DNA of 64,000 bases from CAWHQZ01 sp963831645 (GTDB lineage Bacteria > Pseudomonadota > Alphaproteobacteria > Rhizobiales > Aestuariivirgaceae), in contig CAWHQZ010000014.1 in assembly GCA_963831645.1 (NCBI GenBank), forward strand, positions 131,846-195,845, read 5' to 3'. A program made the translations under genes and the position numbers. Of this stretch, positions 44,438 to 51,917 are shown one piece after another. Below the pieces are notes generated by a model. That model searched no databases and had not been told where the DNA came from. It saw only the letters and a list, made by a program, of their open reading frames with translations. Every line of letters begins with the position of its first letter. The first letter of the stretch is position 1.

Positions 44438-46636
44438 ATGTTGGCTCATCTCATGACACGCACTACAGCTCTGCAAACGACGCGCCGCTCCTTTGTCCTG
44501 GGCGCCACCGCGGTGGGCGCCAGCCTGGTAATCGGCTTCCGACCGGCGCACGCTGCCGGCACTCAGGCCGGCGGCCCCGCTGCACCGGTTCAGCCGCTCG
44601 AGGCGTATATCCGCATCGCTCCAGACAACAGGGTCACCATCCTGTCGTCGCAGTTCGACATGGGCCAGGGCTCCTATTTCGGCATCGCCACCCTGGTGAA
44701 TGAAGAACTCGACGCCGCATGGTCGGATATCGATGTGATCGGCGGCCACGGCAATCCGGCCCTCTACGGCAACCTCGCGTGGGGCGGCGCTGCCCAGGGC
44801 ACCGGTGGTTCGACCTCGATGGCGTCGTCCTGGGAGCGGTATCGCAAAGCGGGCGCCGCAGCCCGCGTGTTGCTCGTTGCCGCGGCGGCTGCCGAATGGA
44901 ACGTTCCCGTCGCCGAGATCAGGGCGGAGAAGGGAAGGCTCACCCACGGGTCGGGCAAGACGGCAACCTATGGCGCCATGGCGGGACAGGCTGCGGCGAT
45001 GGTGGTCCCTGCGGAGGTGCCACTGAAGGCGAAGGAGGCATGGACCCAGATCGGATCCGCCGATCTCAAACGCCATGACACGGCCGGCAAGACCAACGGG
45101 ACGCAAGCCTACACAATCGATGTGAAGCTTCCGGGCATGTTGACGGCGGTCATGATTCATCCGCCCCGGTTTGGCGGCAAAGTGAAGTCGTTCGACGGCA
45201 GCAAGGCCAAGGCGATGGCGGGCGTGGTCGATGTGGTCGCAACCCCGCGCGGCGTGGCGGTCGTCGGAGAGCATATGTGGGCGGCCCTGCAGGCTCGTGA
45301 TCAGGTGACCGTCGAATGGGATGAGGCAGGGGCCGAGAAACGGGGCTCGGCAGAGATCCTCAGCAGCTATCGTGAAACTGCCGCCAAACCCGGCAAGGCC
45401 ACGGCGCGCAACGACGGCGATGCGGCCACGGGCTTCGCAGCCGCCGTCAGGACCCTGGAAGCGACCTACGAGTTTCCCTATCTCGCCCATGCCGCGCTCG
45501 AGCCGCTCAATGCCGTCGCCCGGATGAGCGGCGACCTGCTCGAAATCTGGGCCGGTCACCAGATACCGGATCTTTATCAGTTTGCCGCTTCCCAGATGGC
45601 CGGCATCGCGCCCGATAAAGTCAAGCTGCATGTCATGAAGACCGGCGGCGGTTATGGCCGTCGCGCGGTGACCGATGCCGACGTGATCGTCGAGTCGGTT
45701 GCCGTGGCCAAGGCGCTCGGCTGGAAATATCCGGTCAAGGTGCAATGGACCCGCGAGAACGACATGCAGGGTGGGCGCTATCGCCCCGCCTACGTTCACC
45801 GGGTAAAGGCAGGCCTCGACAAGGATGGCAAGCTGACAGCCTGGCAGAACCACATCGTCGGCCAGTCGATCCTCAAGGGTACGCCGTTCGAGCAGAGCAT
45901 GGTCACCCACGGCATCGACCTCACCTCGGTCGAGGGCGCTGCGAACATTCCCTATGACATCGCCAACATGAAGGTCGAGCTCACGACAATGGATGCCGGC
46001 GTGCCGGTGCTGTGGTGGCGGTCGGTCGGCTCCACCCACACTGCCTACGCGGTCGAGACCTTCCTCGACGAGGTGGCCGAGGCCGCCGGCAAGGACCCGG
46101 TCGAGTTTCGCCTCGGCATGCTGGGCAAGCACCCCCGCCATGCCGCCGTCCTCAGGCTCGCGGCGGAAAAGTCAGGTTGGGGCGAGGCGCTTCCCTCCGG
46201 CCGGTTCCGCGGCATCGCGCTGGCGGAATCCTTCAACACCATCGTCGCCCAGGTCGTGGAAATCTCCATGGGCGGCGGTGGACAGGTGAAGGTCGAACGG
46301 GTAGTCGCTGCCCTGGATTGCGGAATTGCCGTAAATCCCGACCAGGTGAAGGCGCAAGTCGAGGGCGGCGTGGGCTTCGGGCTTGGCGCCGTCCTGCAGG
46401 AAGAACTGTCGCTCACCGACGGCAGGGTCGACCAGGCGAACTATGATCTCTACACACCCCTGCGCATCGACCAGATGCCCAAAGTCGAGGTGCACATCGT
46501 CCCATCCGACGCGGCCCCGACCGGCGTTGGCGAGCCGGGCGTGCCTCCGGTGGGGCCGGCGCTGGCCAACGCCGTCTATGCCGCGACAGGCAAGCGGGTG
46601 CGGGTGCTGCCGCTTTCGAAAGGCTTGTCGGCCTGA
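44438..46636 (+). CDS. Isoquinoline 1-oxidoreductase-type molybdopterin subunit
   Basis: 732 residues. An N-terminal twin-arginine signal (TTRRSFVLGATAVGASLVIG) indicates export as a folded holoenzyme with the small subunit. Xanthine-oxidase-family large subunit: QFDMGQGSYFGIATLVNEEL, GGGYGRRAVTDADVI, MDAGVPVLWWRSVG and GEPGVPPVGPALANAVY (with the likely catalytic Glu). It hydroxylates an N-heterocycle or aldehyde; substrate undefined. Natural neighbour of molybdate/tungstate uptake genes, whose remnants lie downstream. Confidence 0.92.
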   Translation: MLAHLMTRTTALQTTRRSFVLGATAVGASLVIGFRPAHAAGTQAGGPAAPVQPLEAYIRIAPDNRVTILSSQFDMGQGSYFGIATLVNEELDAAWSDIDVIGGHGNPALYGNLAWGGAAQGTGGSTSMASSWERYRKAGAAARVLLVAAAAAEWNVPVAEIRAEKGRLTHGSGKTATYGAMAGQAAAMVVPAEVPLKAKEAWTQIGSADLKRHDTAGKTNGTQAYTIDVKLPGMLTAVMIHPPRFGGKVKSFDGSKAKAMAGVVDVVATPRGVAVVGEHMWAALQARDQVTVEWDEAGAEKRGSAEILSSYRETAAKPGKATARNDGDAATGFAAAVRTLEATYEFPYLAHAALEPLNAVARMSGDLLEIWAGHQIPDLYQFAASQMAGIAPDKVKLHVMKTGGGYGRRAVTDADVIVESVAVAKALGWKYPVKVQWTRENDMQGGRYRPAYVHRVKAGLDKDGKLTAWQNHIVGQSILKGTPFEQSMVTHGIDLTSVEGAANIPYDIANMKVELTTMDAGVPVLWWRSVGSTHTAYAVETFLDEVAEAAGKDPVEFRLGMLGKHPRHAAVLRLAAEKSGWGEALPSGRFRGIALAESFNTIVAQVVEISMGGGGQVKVERVVAALDCGIAVNPDQVKAQVEGGVGFGLGAVLQEELSLTDGRVDQANYDLYTPLRIDQMPKVEVHIVPSDAAPTGVGEPGVPPVGPALANAVYAATGKRVRVLPLSKGLSA

Positions 46637-47078
46637 ACTTCAGATCTTCGACATCGTCTGCGTCATCCCATCGACTGATGCGCATCCCTTGCGGTATGCG
46701 GATCTTGCGATCATTGGTCAGAAATACCGTACAGCCTGCCGCGTGCGCCGTGGCGACGTGAATGGCATCCGGCAGCTTGAGCGTCGAGCTCGCCCGTAGA
46801 CGAGCGGCGTCGAGCAGGATGCCGCGGGTGACTGGAACGACCGGAAAGCCGGGTCGACCGTCGAGAAAAGTCAAGTAAGCTTCGACCGCCGCGAGGTCCT
46901 CGTCCGCCAGCGGCTTGATGAGGCATTCGGGCAGCGTCAGTTCACTGGTCGTCGCGGCGATCTCGGAGGTGTCGATCTTTTCAACGAACCGTTTCTGCGC
47001 CTGGCCGAAGCTCGCGGTCGCTTCGAGGATCGAGATCACTACATTGGCGTCAAGGTAGTAGAGCGGTGGCTTGGCCAC
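46413..47078 (-). CDS. VapC-type PIN-domain toxin with overlong C-terminus
   Basis: GTG start at 47078. YYLDANVVISILEATASFGQ carries the first Asp; LTLPECLIKPLADEDLAAVE the Glu; LPDAIHVATAHAAGCTVFLT then NDRKIRIP the last acidic residues, so the PIN core is complete. The family normally ends near RISRWDD; here the frame runs on for about 224 bases antisense to the end of the molybdopterin subunit gene. The natural stop was probably lost. Confidence 0.7.
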   Translation of the reverse strand: MAKPPLYYLDANVVISILEATASFGQAQKRFVEKIDTSEIAATTSELTLPECLIKPLADEDLAAVEAYLTFLDGRPGFPVVPVTRGILLDAARLRASSTLKLPDAIHVATAHAAGCTVFLTNDRKIRIPQGMRISRWDDADDVEDLKFRPTSLSKAAAPAPACLSRHRRRWPAPAPPEARPARQRRSGPRRMGRCAPRLWASGRCAGVCRDHSSPGRPCRR

Positions 47079-47081
47079 CGA

Positions 47082-47145
47082 TCAGCGGTCCCATTCGTCG
47101 CGCAGGCTTTGCACGTAGGCGACGATCTCGTCGCGCGTACGTAAG
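47082..47145 (-). pseudogene. Antitoxin C-terminal remnant of the VapC module
   Basis: Only RTRDEIVAYVQSLRDEWDR then TGA (47082-47084), 3 bases before the toxin GTG. The DNA-binding part is replaced by the tungstate ATPase fragment on the opposite strand, so the VapC toxin has no full antitoxin here. Confidence 0.6.
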
Positions 47146-47534
47146 CGATGCCACGATTGCCCGGCTGCTCGATCAGGTCGGGCTCGCGGAGTTGGCCGAC
47201 CGCCCCGCCCGCAAGCTCTCGGGCGGCGAGCAGCAGCGCCTGGCGCTCGCCCGCGCGCTCGCCCGCGATCCCGAGGTTCTGTTTCTCGACGAGCCGACGG
47301 CGAGCCTCGATCCCGCCAGACCATGGCGGTAGAGATCATCATTACGCGCGTGGCCGACCGCGGTGTCAAAATCGTCATGGCCACGCACGACATCGGCGAG
47401 GCGAAACGGATTGCGGGCGACGTCGTTTTCCTCGTGCGCGGGAAACTCGTCGAGCAGACCCCATCCAGCCAGTTCTTCCATCACCCCGAAGCGGGGAAGC
47501 AAGCCGCTTTCTCGCCGGTGAGCTCGTTCTCTAG
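47133..47534 (+). pseudogene. Tungstate-type ABC ATPase (TupC), C-terminal part
   Basis: Starts inside the gene: GLAELADRPARKLSGGEQQR (ABC signature) then EVLFLDEPTASLDP (Walker B), a shift near 47318, VKIVMATHDIGEAKRIAGDV (switch His), another shift near 47505 and ending FLAGELVL. Walker A and the first 100 or so residues are gone, so it is inactive. Followed by the tupA fragment, the usual tup order being tupA/B/C. Confidence 0.7.
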
Positions 47535-47555
47535 ATCACGACAGGAGACCATGAA

Positions 47556-47691
47556 ATGCGCCTTCGAACCTTCGCCATGACGATCATCGCGGTCGGCACG
47601 CTCGGCACTTCTTCCCTGGCGCAGGACAAGTCGATTGTCGTCGCTTCAACGACTTCAACCCAGGATTCGGGTCTCTTCAGTCACATTCTGG
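47556..47691 (+). pseudogene. Tungstate-binding protein TupA, N-terminus only
   Basis: Signal peptide MRLRTFAMTIIAVGTLGTSS then KSIVVASTTSTQDSGLFSHI, the start of the TupA/PstS-like binding fold with its oxyanion-binding TTSTQDSGL. The gene is cut after about 45 codons, where the transposase sequence begins; the rest of tupA and tupB are not found on the other side. Confidence 0.75.
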
Positions 47692-48790
47692 ATCGCCTCC
47701 GAGCGCAGCTATCCGGGGCAGCCGCGCTTCAAGGTGGTTTATCCGCTCGGTGAAGTGCTGCGTTGTGTCTGCTGGCGGTACTGGGCGGAGCTGAGACGTT
47801 CGTCGATATCGCGCGGTTTGGCGAGAAGAAGATCGGGCCTTTGCGTCGGTTCCGGCCGTTTCGCGATGGCATGCACCCCTCGATATTTTGCGACGCTCGA
47901 CGCCGAGGAATTCCAGCGCTGCTTCGTTTCTGGGTTGCGGCGCTGACCTGCGTGCCGGCCGATGTGATCGCCATCGATGGCAAGACGCTGCGCCGTTCCT
48001 ATCAGAAGAAAGGCGCCAAAGCGCCGATCCACATGGTTTCGGCCTTCGCGGCGCGCCAGCGGCTGGTGCTCGGGCAGGTCAAAGTGGCGGAAAAATCCAA
48101 CGAAATCGTCGCCATCCCTGCCCTCCTCGAGATGATGGCGATCGAGGGTGCAATTGTGACCATCGACGCGATGGGCTGCCAGCGCGACATCGCTCAGAAA
48201 ATCCTCGATAAGAAAGCCGACTATATCCTCGCGCTCAAAGGCAACCAAGGCGCACTACACGGGGATGTCGAGATTTTTGCTGCCGAGCAGAAGGCCAACG
48301 GCTTCCAGGACACGAAGGTCAGCCGTCATCAGACAGTCGATGGCGATCACGGGCGCATCGAAACCAGAACCTACACCGCGATCCATGATGTCGCCTGGGT
48401 GCAGGAACGCCACGATTGGCCGGGATTGCAAGGCGTCGTCGTGGTCGAGAGCACCCGCGAAATCGGTGACAAAGTGGAGCGCGAGACGCGCTTTTACATC
48501 ACCTCCTGGTGTGGCTGGCCTGCCAACTCGGGCCGGCCATCCGCAGCCATTGGGCCATCGAAAATAGCCTGCACTGGGTGATGGACATGATCTTCCGCGA
48601 TGACGAATTCCGCATCCGCACCGATCACGCCCCGGCCAATTTCACCACCCTAAAGCACATGGCCCACAACCTCATCCGAAAAGCGCCGAGCAAAGACTCC
48701 CTGCGTCTCAAACGCAAAGTCACCGCTTGGGACGATGACTTCCTCGCAAGCCTCATCGCCGCATGATTTATTCACCCGATTCCCCTGCGC
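47692..48790 (+). mobile_element. ISAs1-family insertion sequence, incomplete
   Basis: Begins inside tupA and ends between the transposase stop and the region near 48790. Terminal inverted repeats were not found by eye and the start of the transposase is missing, so the left end has probably been lost with adjacent tup sequence. Confidence 0.6.
47695..48766 (+). CDS. ISAs1-family transposase, truncated start and frameshifted
   Basis: DDE transposase. PLGEVL at the start, ETFVDIARFGEKKIGPLRRF in another frame, then a long intact stretch: VIAIDGKTLRRSYQKKGAKA (first Asp), TIDAMGCQRDIAQ (second Asp), ALKGNQGALHGDVEIFAAEQ, and after a shift near 48512 SHWAIENSLHWVMDMIF (Glu). Ends DDFLASLIAA at 48766. 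About three shifts in total, and no initiating Met in the proper frame. Probably inactive. Confidence 0.8.
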
Positions 48791-48824
48791 CGAGCGCCAG
48801 TGCTTGTCGCCCCGAGCCGGCGCT

Positions 48825-48839
48825 GAAGCGTAGCGCTTC
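48825..48839 (-). terminator. Hairpin after etfA
   Basis: GAAGCG-TAG-CGCTTC within a longer GC-rich inverted region, 5 bases after the etfA stop on the minus strand. No T-run, so weak. Confidence 0.3.
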
Positions 48840-48844
48840 CGGCG

Positions 48845-49786
48845 TCACTTCGCCAGCTTCGCCAGCTCGCTGTCGAGTTCGGGCACGGCCTGGAACAGGT
48901 CGGCGACGAGGCCGAGGTCGGCGACCTGGAAAATCGGCGCTTCCTCGTCCTTGTTGATGGCGACGATGATCTTGGAGTCCTTCATGCCCGCCAGATGCTG
49001 GATGGCGCCGGAAATGCCGACCGCGATGTAAAGGTCGGGGGCCACCACCTTTCCCGTCTGGCCGACCTGATAGTTGTTGGGCACATAGCCCGCATCTACT
49101 GCGGCGCGCGAGGCGCCCACCGCCGCACCCAAGCGGTCGGCCACCTTGTCCAGAAGCTTGAAGTTTTCGCCGTTCTGCATGCCGCGGCCACCGGAGATGA
49201 TGATGCGGGCGGAAGTGAGCTCGGGCCGGTCCGTTTTCGAAAGGTTTTCACCCTGATAGGACGAAAGACCGGGATCGGCCGCGGCGGCCACCGACTCGAC
49301 GGCCGCCGAGCCCGTTTCGGGTGTGGCCGGAAATGCGGCCGTGCGGACCGTCACCACCTTCTTGGGGTCCATCGCCTGCACGGTCTGGACCGCATTGCCG
49401 GCATAAACCAACCGCACGAAGGTGTCGGGCGACTTGACTTCGGAAATGTCGGAGACCTGCATCACGTCGAGCAGCGCGGCAACGCGCGGCATGTAGTTCT
49501 TGCCGTTCGTGGTGGCCGGCGCGACGATGTGCTCATAAGGACCGGCCAGCGACTCGATCAGCGCCGCCATCGGCTCAGCCAAGGGACGTTCAAGCGCTGC
49601 GCTCTCGGCATGCAGGACCTTGCTCACTCCCGAAAGTCTGGCGGCCTGGCTCGCAGCGGCTGCGGCGGCCTTGCCCGCTACCAGAACGTGCACATCGCTG
49701 CCCATCTGCAGCGCGGCGGAAAGCGCTTTGTGAGTGGCGTCCTTGAGCGCTGTGTTGTCGTGTTCGGCAATCAGCAGGACGGACAT
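48845..49786 (-). CDS. etfA: Electron transfer flavoprotein, alpha subunit
   Basis: 313 residues. Carries FAD and passes electrons from acyl-CoA, dimethylglycine and related dehydrogenases to ETF:ubiquinone oxidoreductase. The C-terminal FAD domain has SGGRGMQNGENF, QVGQTGKVVAPDLYIAVGIS and GAIQHLAGMKDSKIIVAINK. Two bases after etfB. Confidence 0.97.
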   Translation of the reverse strand: MSVLLIAEHDNTALKDATHKALSAALQMGSDVHVLVAGKAAAAAASQAARLSGVSKVLHAESAALERPLAEPMAALIESLAGPYEHIVAPATTNGKNYMPRVAALLDVMQVSDISEVKSPDTFVRLVYAGNAVQTVQAMDPKKVVTVRTAAFPATPETGSAAVESVAAAADPGLSSYQGENLSKTDRPELTSARIIISGGRGMQNGENFKLLDKVADRLGAAVGASRAAVDAGYVPNNYQVGQTGKVVAPDLYIAVGISGAIQHLAGMKDSKIIVAINKDEEAPIFQVADLGLVADLFQAVPELDSELAKLAK

Positions 49787-49788
49787 GG

Positions 49789-50535
49789 CTACAACGCTCC
49801 CGCTTCCCTGAGCTTGGCCACGAGCTCGGAGACCGACTTCACTTTCACTCCGGCCAGGCGTTTGGGCGGCTCTTCGGTCCGGACGATCTTCAGCCGCGGC
49901 GTCACGTCGACGCCGTAGTCGGCCGGCGTTTTCTCCTCCAGCGGCTTCTTCTTCGCCTTCATGATGTTGGGCAGCGATGCATAGCGCGGCTGATTGAGGC
50001 GCAGGTCAGTGGTCACCACCAGCGGCAAGCTGGCCTTGATGGTCTGCAGTCCGCCATCGATTTCGCGGGTCACCAGCGCTTCCGAGCCGTTGATCTCCAG
50101 CTTCGAAGCGAAGGTCGCCTGGGGACGGCTGAGGAGTGCCGCCAGCATCTGGCCCGTCTGGTTGCAGTCATCGTCGATCGCCTGCTTGCCGAGAATCACG
50201 AGGTCGGGACTTTCGGCTGCAACCACGGCCTTCAGGATCTTGGCGACGCCGAGTGGTTCGATGTAAGCGTCGTGCTTGACCAGGATGGCGCGGTCGGCGC
50301 CCATGGCCAGTGCGGTGCGCAATGTTTCCTGGGCCTGGGCGGGTCCAATCGACACGGCGATCACCTCGGTGGCCTTGCCTGCTTCCCTGAGGCGTATCGC
50401 CTCTTCGACGGCGATCTCGTCGAACGGGTTCATCGACATCTTGACGTTGGCAAGCTCGACACCCGAACCATCGGCTTTCACGCGGATCTTGACGTTGAAG
50501 TCGACGACCCGTTTCACGGCGACCAGGATTTTCAT
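49789..50535 (-). CDS. etfB: Electron transfer flavoprotein, beta subunit
   Basis: 248 residues from MKILVAVKRVVDFNVKIRVK; MSMNPFDEIAVEEAIRLREA and ILGKQAIDDDCNQTGQMLAA are family signatures, with the AMP-binding site in this subunit. ATG at 50535 is preferred to an in-frame one at 50571. Probable acceptor for the DMGDH- and TMADH-like enzymes at the left end (family knowledge, not shown here). Confidence 0.97.
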   Translation of the reverse strand: MKILVAVKRVVDFNVKIRVKADGSGVELANVKMSMNPFDEIAVEEAIRLREAGKATEVIAVSIGPAQAQETLRTALAMGADRAILVKHDAYIEPLGVAKILKAVVAAESPDLVILGKQAIDDDCNQTGQMLAALLSRPQATFASKLEINGSEALVTREIDGGLQTIKASLPLVVTTDLRLNQPRYASLPNIMKAKKKPLEEKTPADYGVDVTPRLKIVRTEEPPKRLAGVKVKSVSELVAKLREAGAL

Positions 50536-50580
50536 TGGGTTCCTTTTTCGCGCCCCGCTATAGCGGCTCACATGCGCCAG

Positions 50581-51270
50581 TCAAGGAGCACGGCCGACGG
50601 CGAGGCGCGAGCGCAGAACCAGCGTCAACAGAAAGCCGGTGGCAAAGCCGCCGATATGCGCCCACCAGGCTACCGAGACATCGCTGGGGGGCGACAGGTA
50701 AAGGCTCGCGAACTGCACGATGAGCCAGCCGACCAGGACATACAGCGCCGGCACCGGCAGTGGCACGCGCATGAACAGCAGGATCCAGATGCGCGCCCTG
50801 GGATAAAGAACGAGGTAGGCGCCGAGAACCCCGCCGACAGCGCCGGAAGCGCCGATGAGCGGCGCATCGGACAGCGGTGCAACCAGGGTGTGCGCCAAGG
50901 CTGCGCCGATCGCACACAGGAGATAAAAGAGCAGGAATGCGCCGTGGCCGAAGGCATCTTCGATGTTGTCGGCGAACACCCAGAGGAACAGCATGTTGAC
51001 AATGAGGTGCAGCCAGCCACCATGCAGAAAGGCGTACGTCACGTAGGTGAGGGGAGCCGGTATCTGATCGGCGCCGGCGATGGCCGAGCCCGGGTCCGTG
51101 ACGTCGAGCGGGACGACGCCATAGGCGGCCGCCAGCGCGTACATCGAGGCCTCCGTAGCGCCGAAATGAGTGATGAGAAATATGAGCGTGTTCAGGACGA
51201 TGATCGCTCCCGTCACCCACTGAAAGCGGATCATGCGCAAGGGTGTGTTGTCGTGGAGCGGTATGAACAC
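50581..51270 (-). CDS. Rhomboid-family intramembrane serine protease
   Basis: 229 residues, about six membrane segments. Catalytic Ser142 in GASGAVGG and His205 in WWAHIGGF; the HGGWLHLIVNMLFLW loop (residues 83-97) supplies the oxyanion-side His and Asn. Follows the adenosyltransferase by 4 bases and precedes etfB on the same strand. Confidence 0.92.
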   Translation of the reverse strand: MFIPLHDNTPLRMIRFQWVTGAIIVLNTLIFLITHFGATEASMYALAAAYGVVPLDVTDPGSAIAGADQIPAPLTYVTYAFLHGGWLHLIVNMLFLWVFADNIEDAFGHGAFLLFYLLCAIGAALAHTLVAPLSDAPLIGASGAVGGVLGAYLVLYPRARIWILLFMRVPLPVPALYVLVGWLIVQFASLYLSPPSDVSVAWWAHIGGFATGFLLTLVLRSRLAVGRAP

Positions 51271-51274
51271 GGGG

Positions 51275-51853
51275 CTACGAGCTCTGGGTCTCGCCGGGCC
51301 GCCATAGAATATCGCCGGCGCCCGCCGCGTTGACCCACCGGCTGGCGACGAACAGGAAGTCGGACAGGCGGTTCATGTACAGGAGCACCTCGCGGCCGAC
51401 TTTTTCGCCGCGCCGCTGCGCAAGCGCCACGATCGCCCGCTCGGCGCGCCGGCATACGGTCCGGCAGAGATGGAGATGGGCCGCTGCCGGATGACCGCCC
51501 GGCAGTACGAACGAGCGCAAGGGTTTCAGGTCGGCATTGAGAAGGTCTATCTCACGCTCCAGCCGCTCCACTTGTTCGACGGTCACCCGGAGCGTCGGTC
51601 CGACGCGGCGCGAGGTCGGCATGCACAGATCGGCGCCGACATCGAACAGCTCGTTCTGGATTCGCTGCAGCATGCGATCAAGCTCGGGAAGAACGGCGGT
51701 ATGGAGGCGCGCCAGTCCCACCGCGGCGTTGGTCTCGTCGACGCTGCCGTAGGCTTCGATGCGCGGGTGTGTCTTGGACAGGCGCTTGCCGGTGCCGAGC
51801 GCGGTGGTGCCCTTGTCGCCGGTTCGCGTATAGATGCGGTTCAGGACCACCAT
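51275..51853 (-). CDS. ATP:cob(I)alamin adenosyltransferase, PduO type
   Basis: 192 residues. Makes adenosylcobalamin. The N-terminal ATP loop YTRTGDKGTTALGTGKRLSK, VDETNAAVGLAR and RRAERAIVAL, YMNRLSDFLFVASRWVN are PduO signatures. Supplies the cofactor for NrdJ at 28599 (inference from the pathway). Start of an apparent operon with the rhomboid protease and etfBA. Confidence 0.94.
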   Translation of the reverse strand: MVVLNRIYTRTGDKGTTALGTGKRLSKTHPRIEAYGSVDETNAAVGLARLHTAVLPELDRMLQRIQNELFDVGADLCMPTSRRVGPTLRVTVEQVERLEREIDLLNADLKPLRSFVLPGGHPAAAHLHLCRTVCRRAERAIVALAQRRGEKVGREVLLYMNRLSDFLFVASRWVNAAGAGDILWRPGETQSS

Positions 51854-51917
51854 GAGCCTCAGTGGTAGACAAATTCTCAGGATCTGGGAATAGGACGTGC
51901 AGCCGCCGGAAGCGCCG

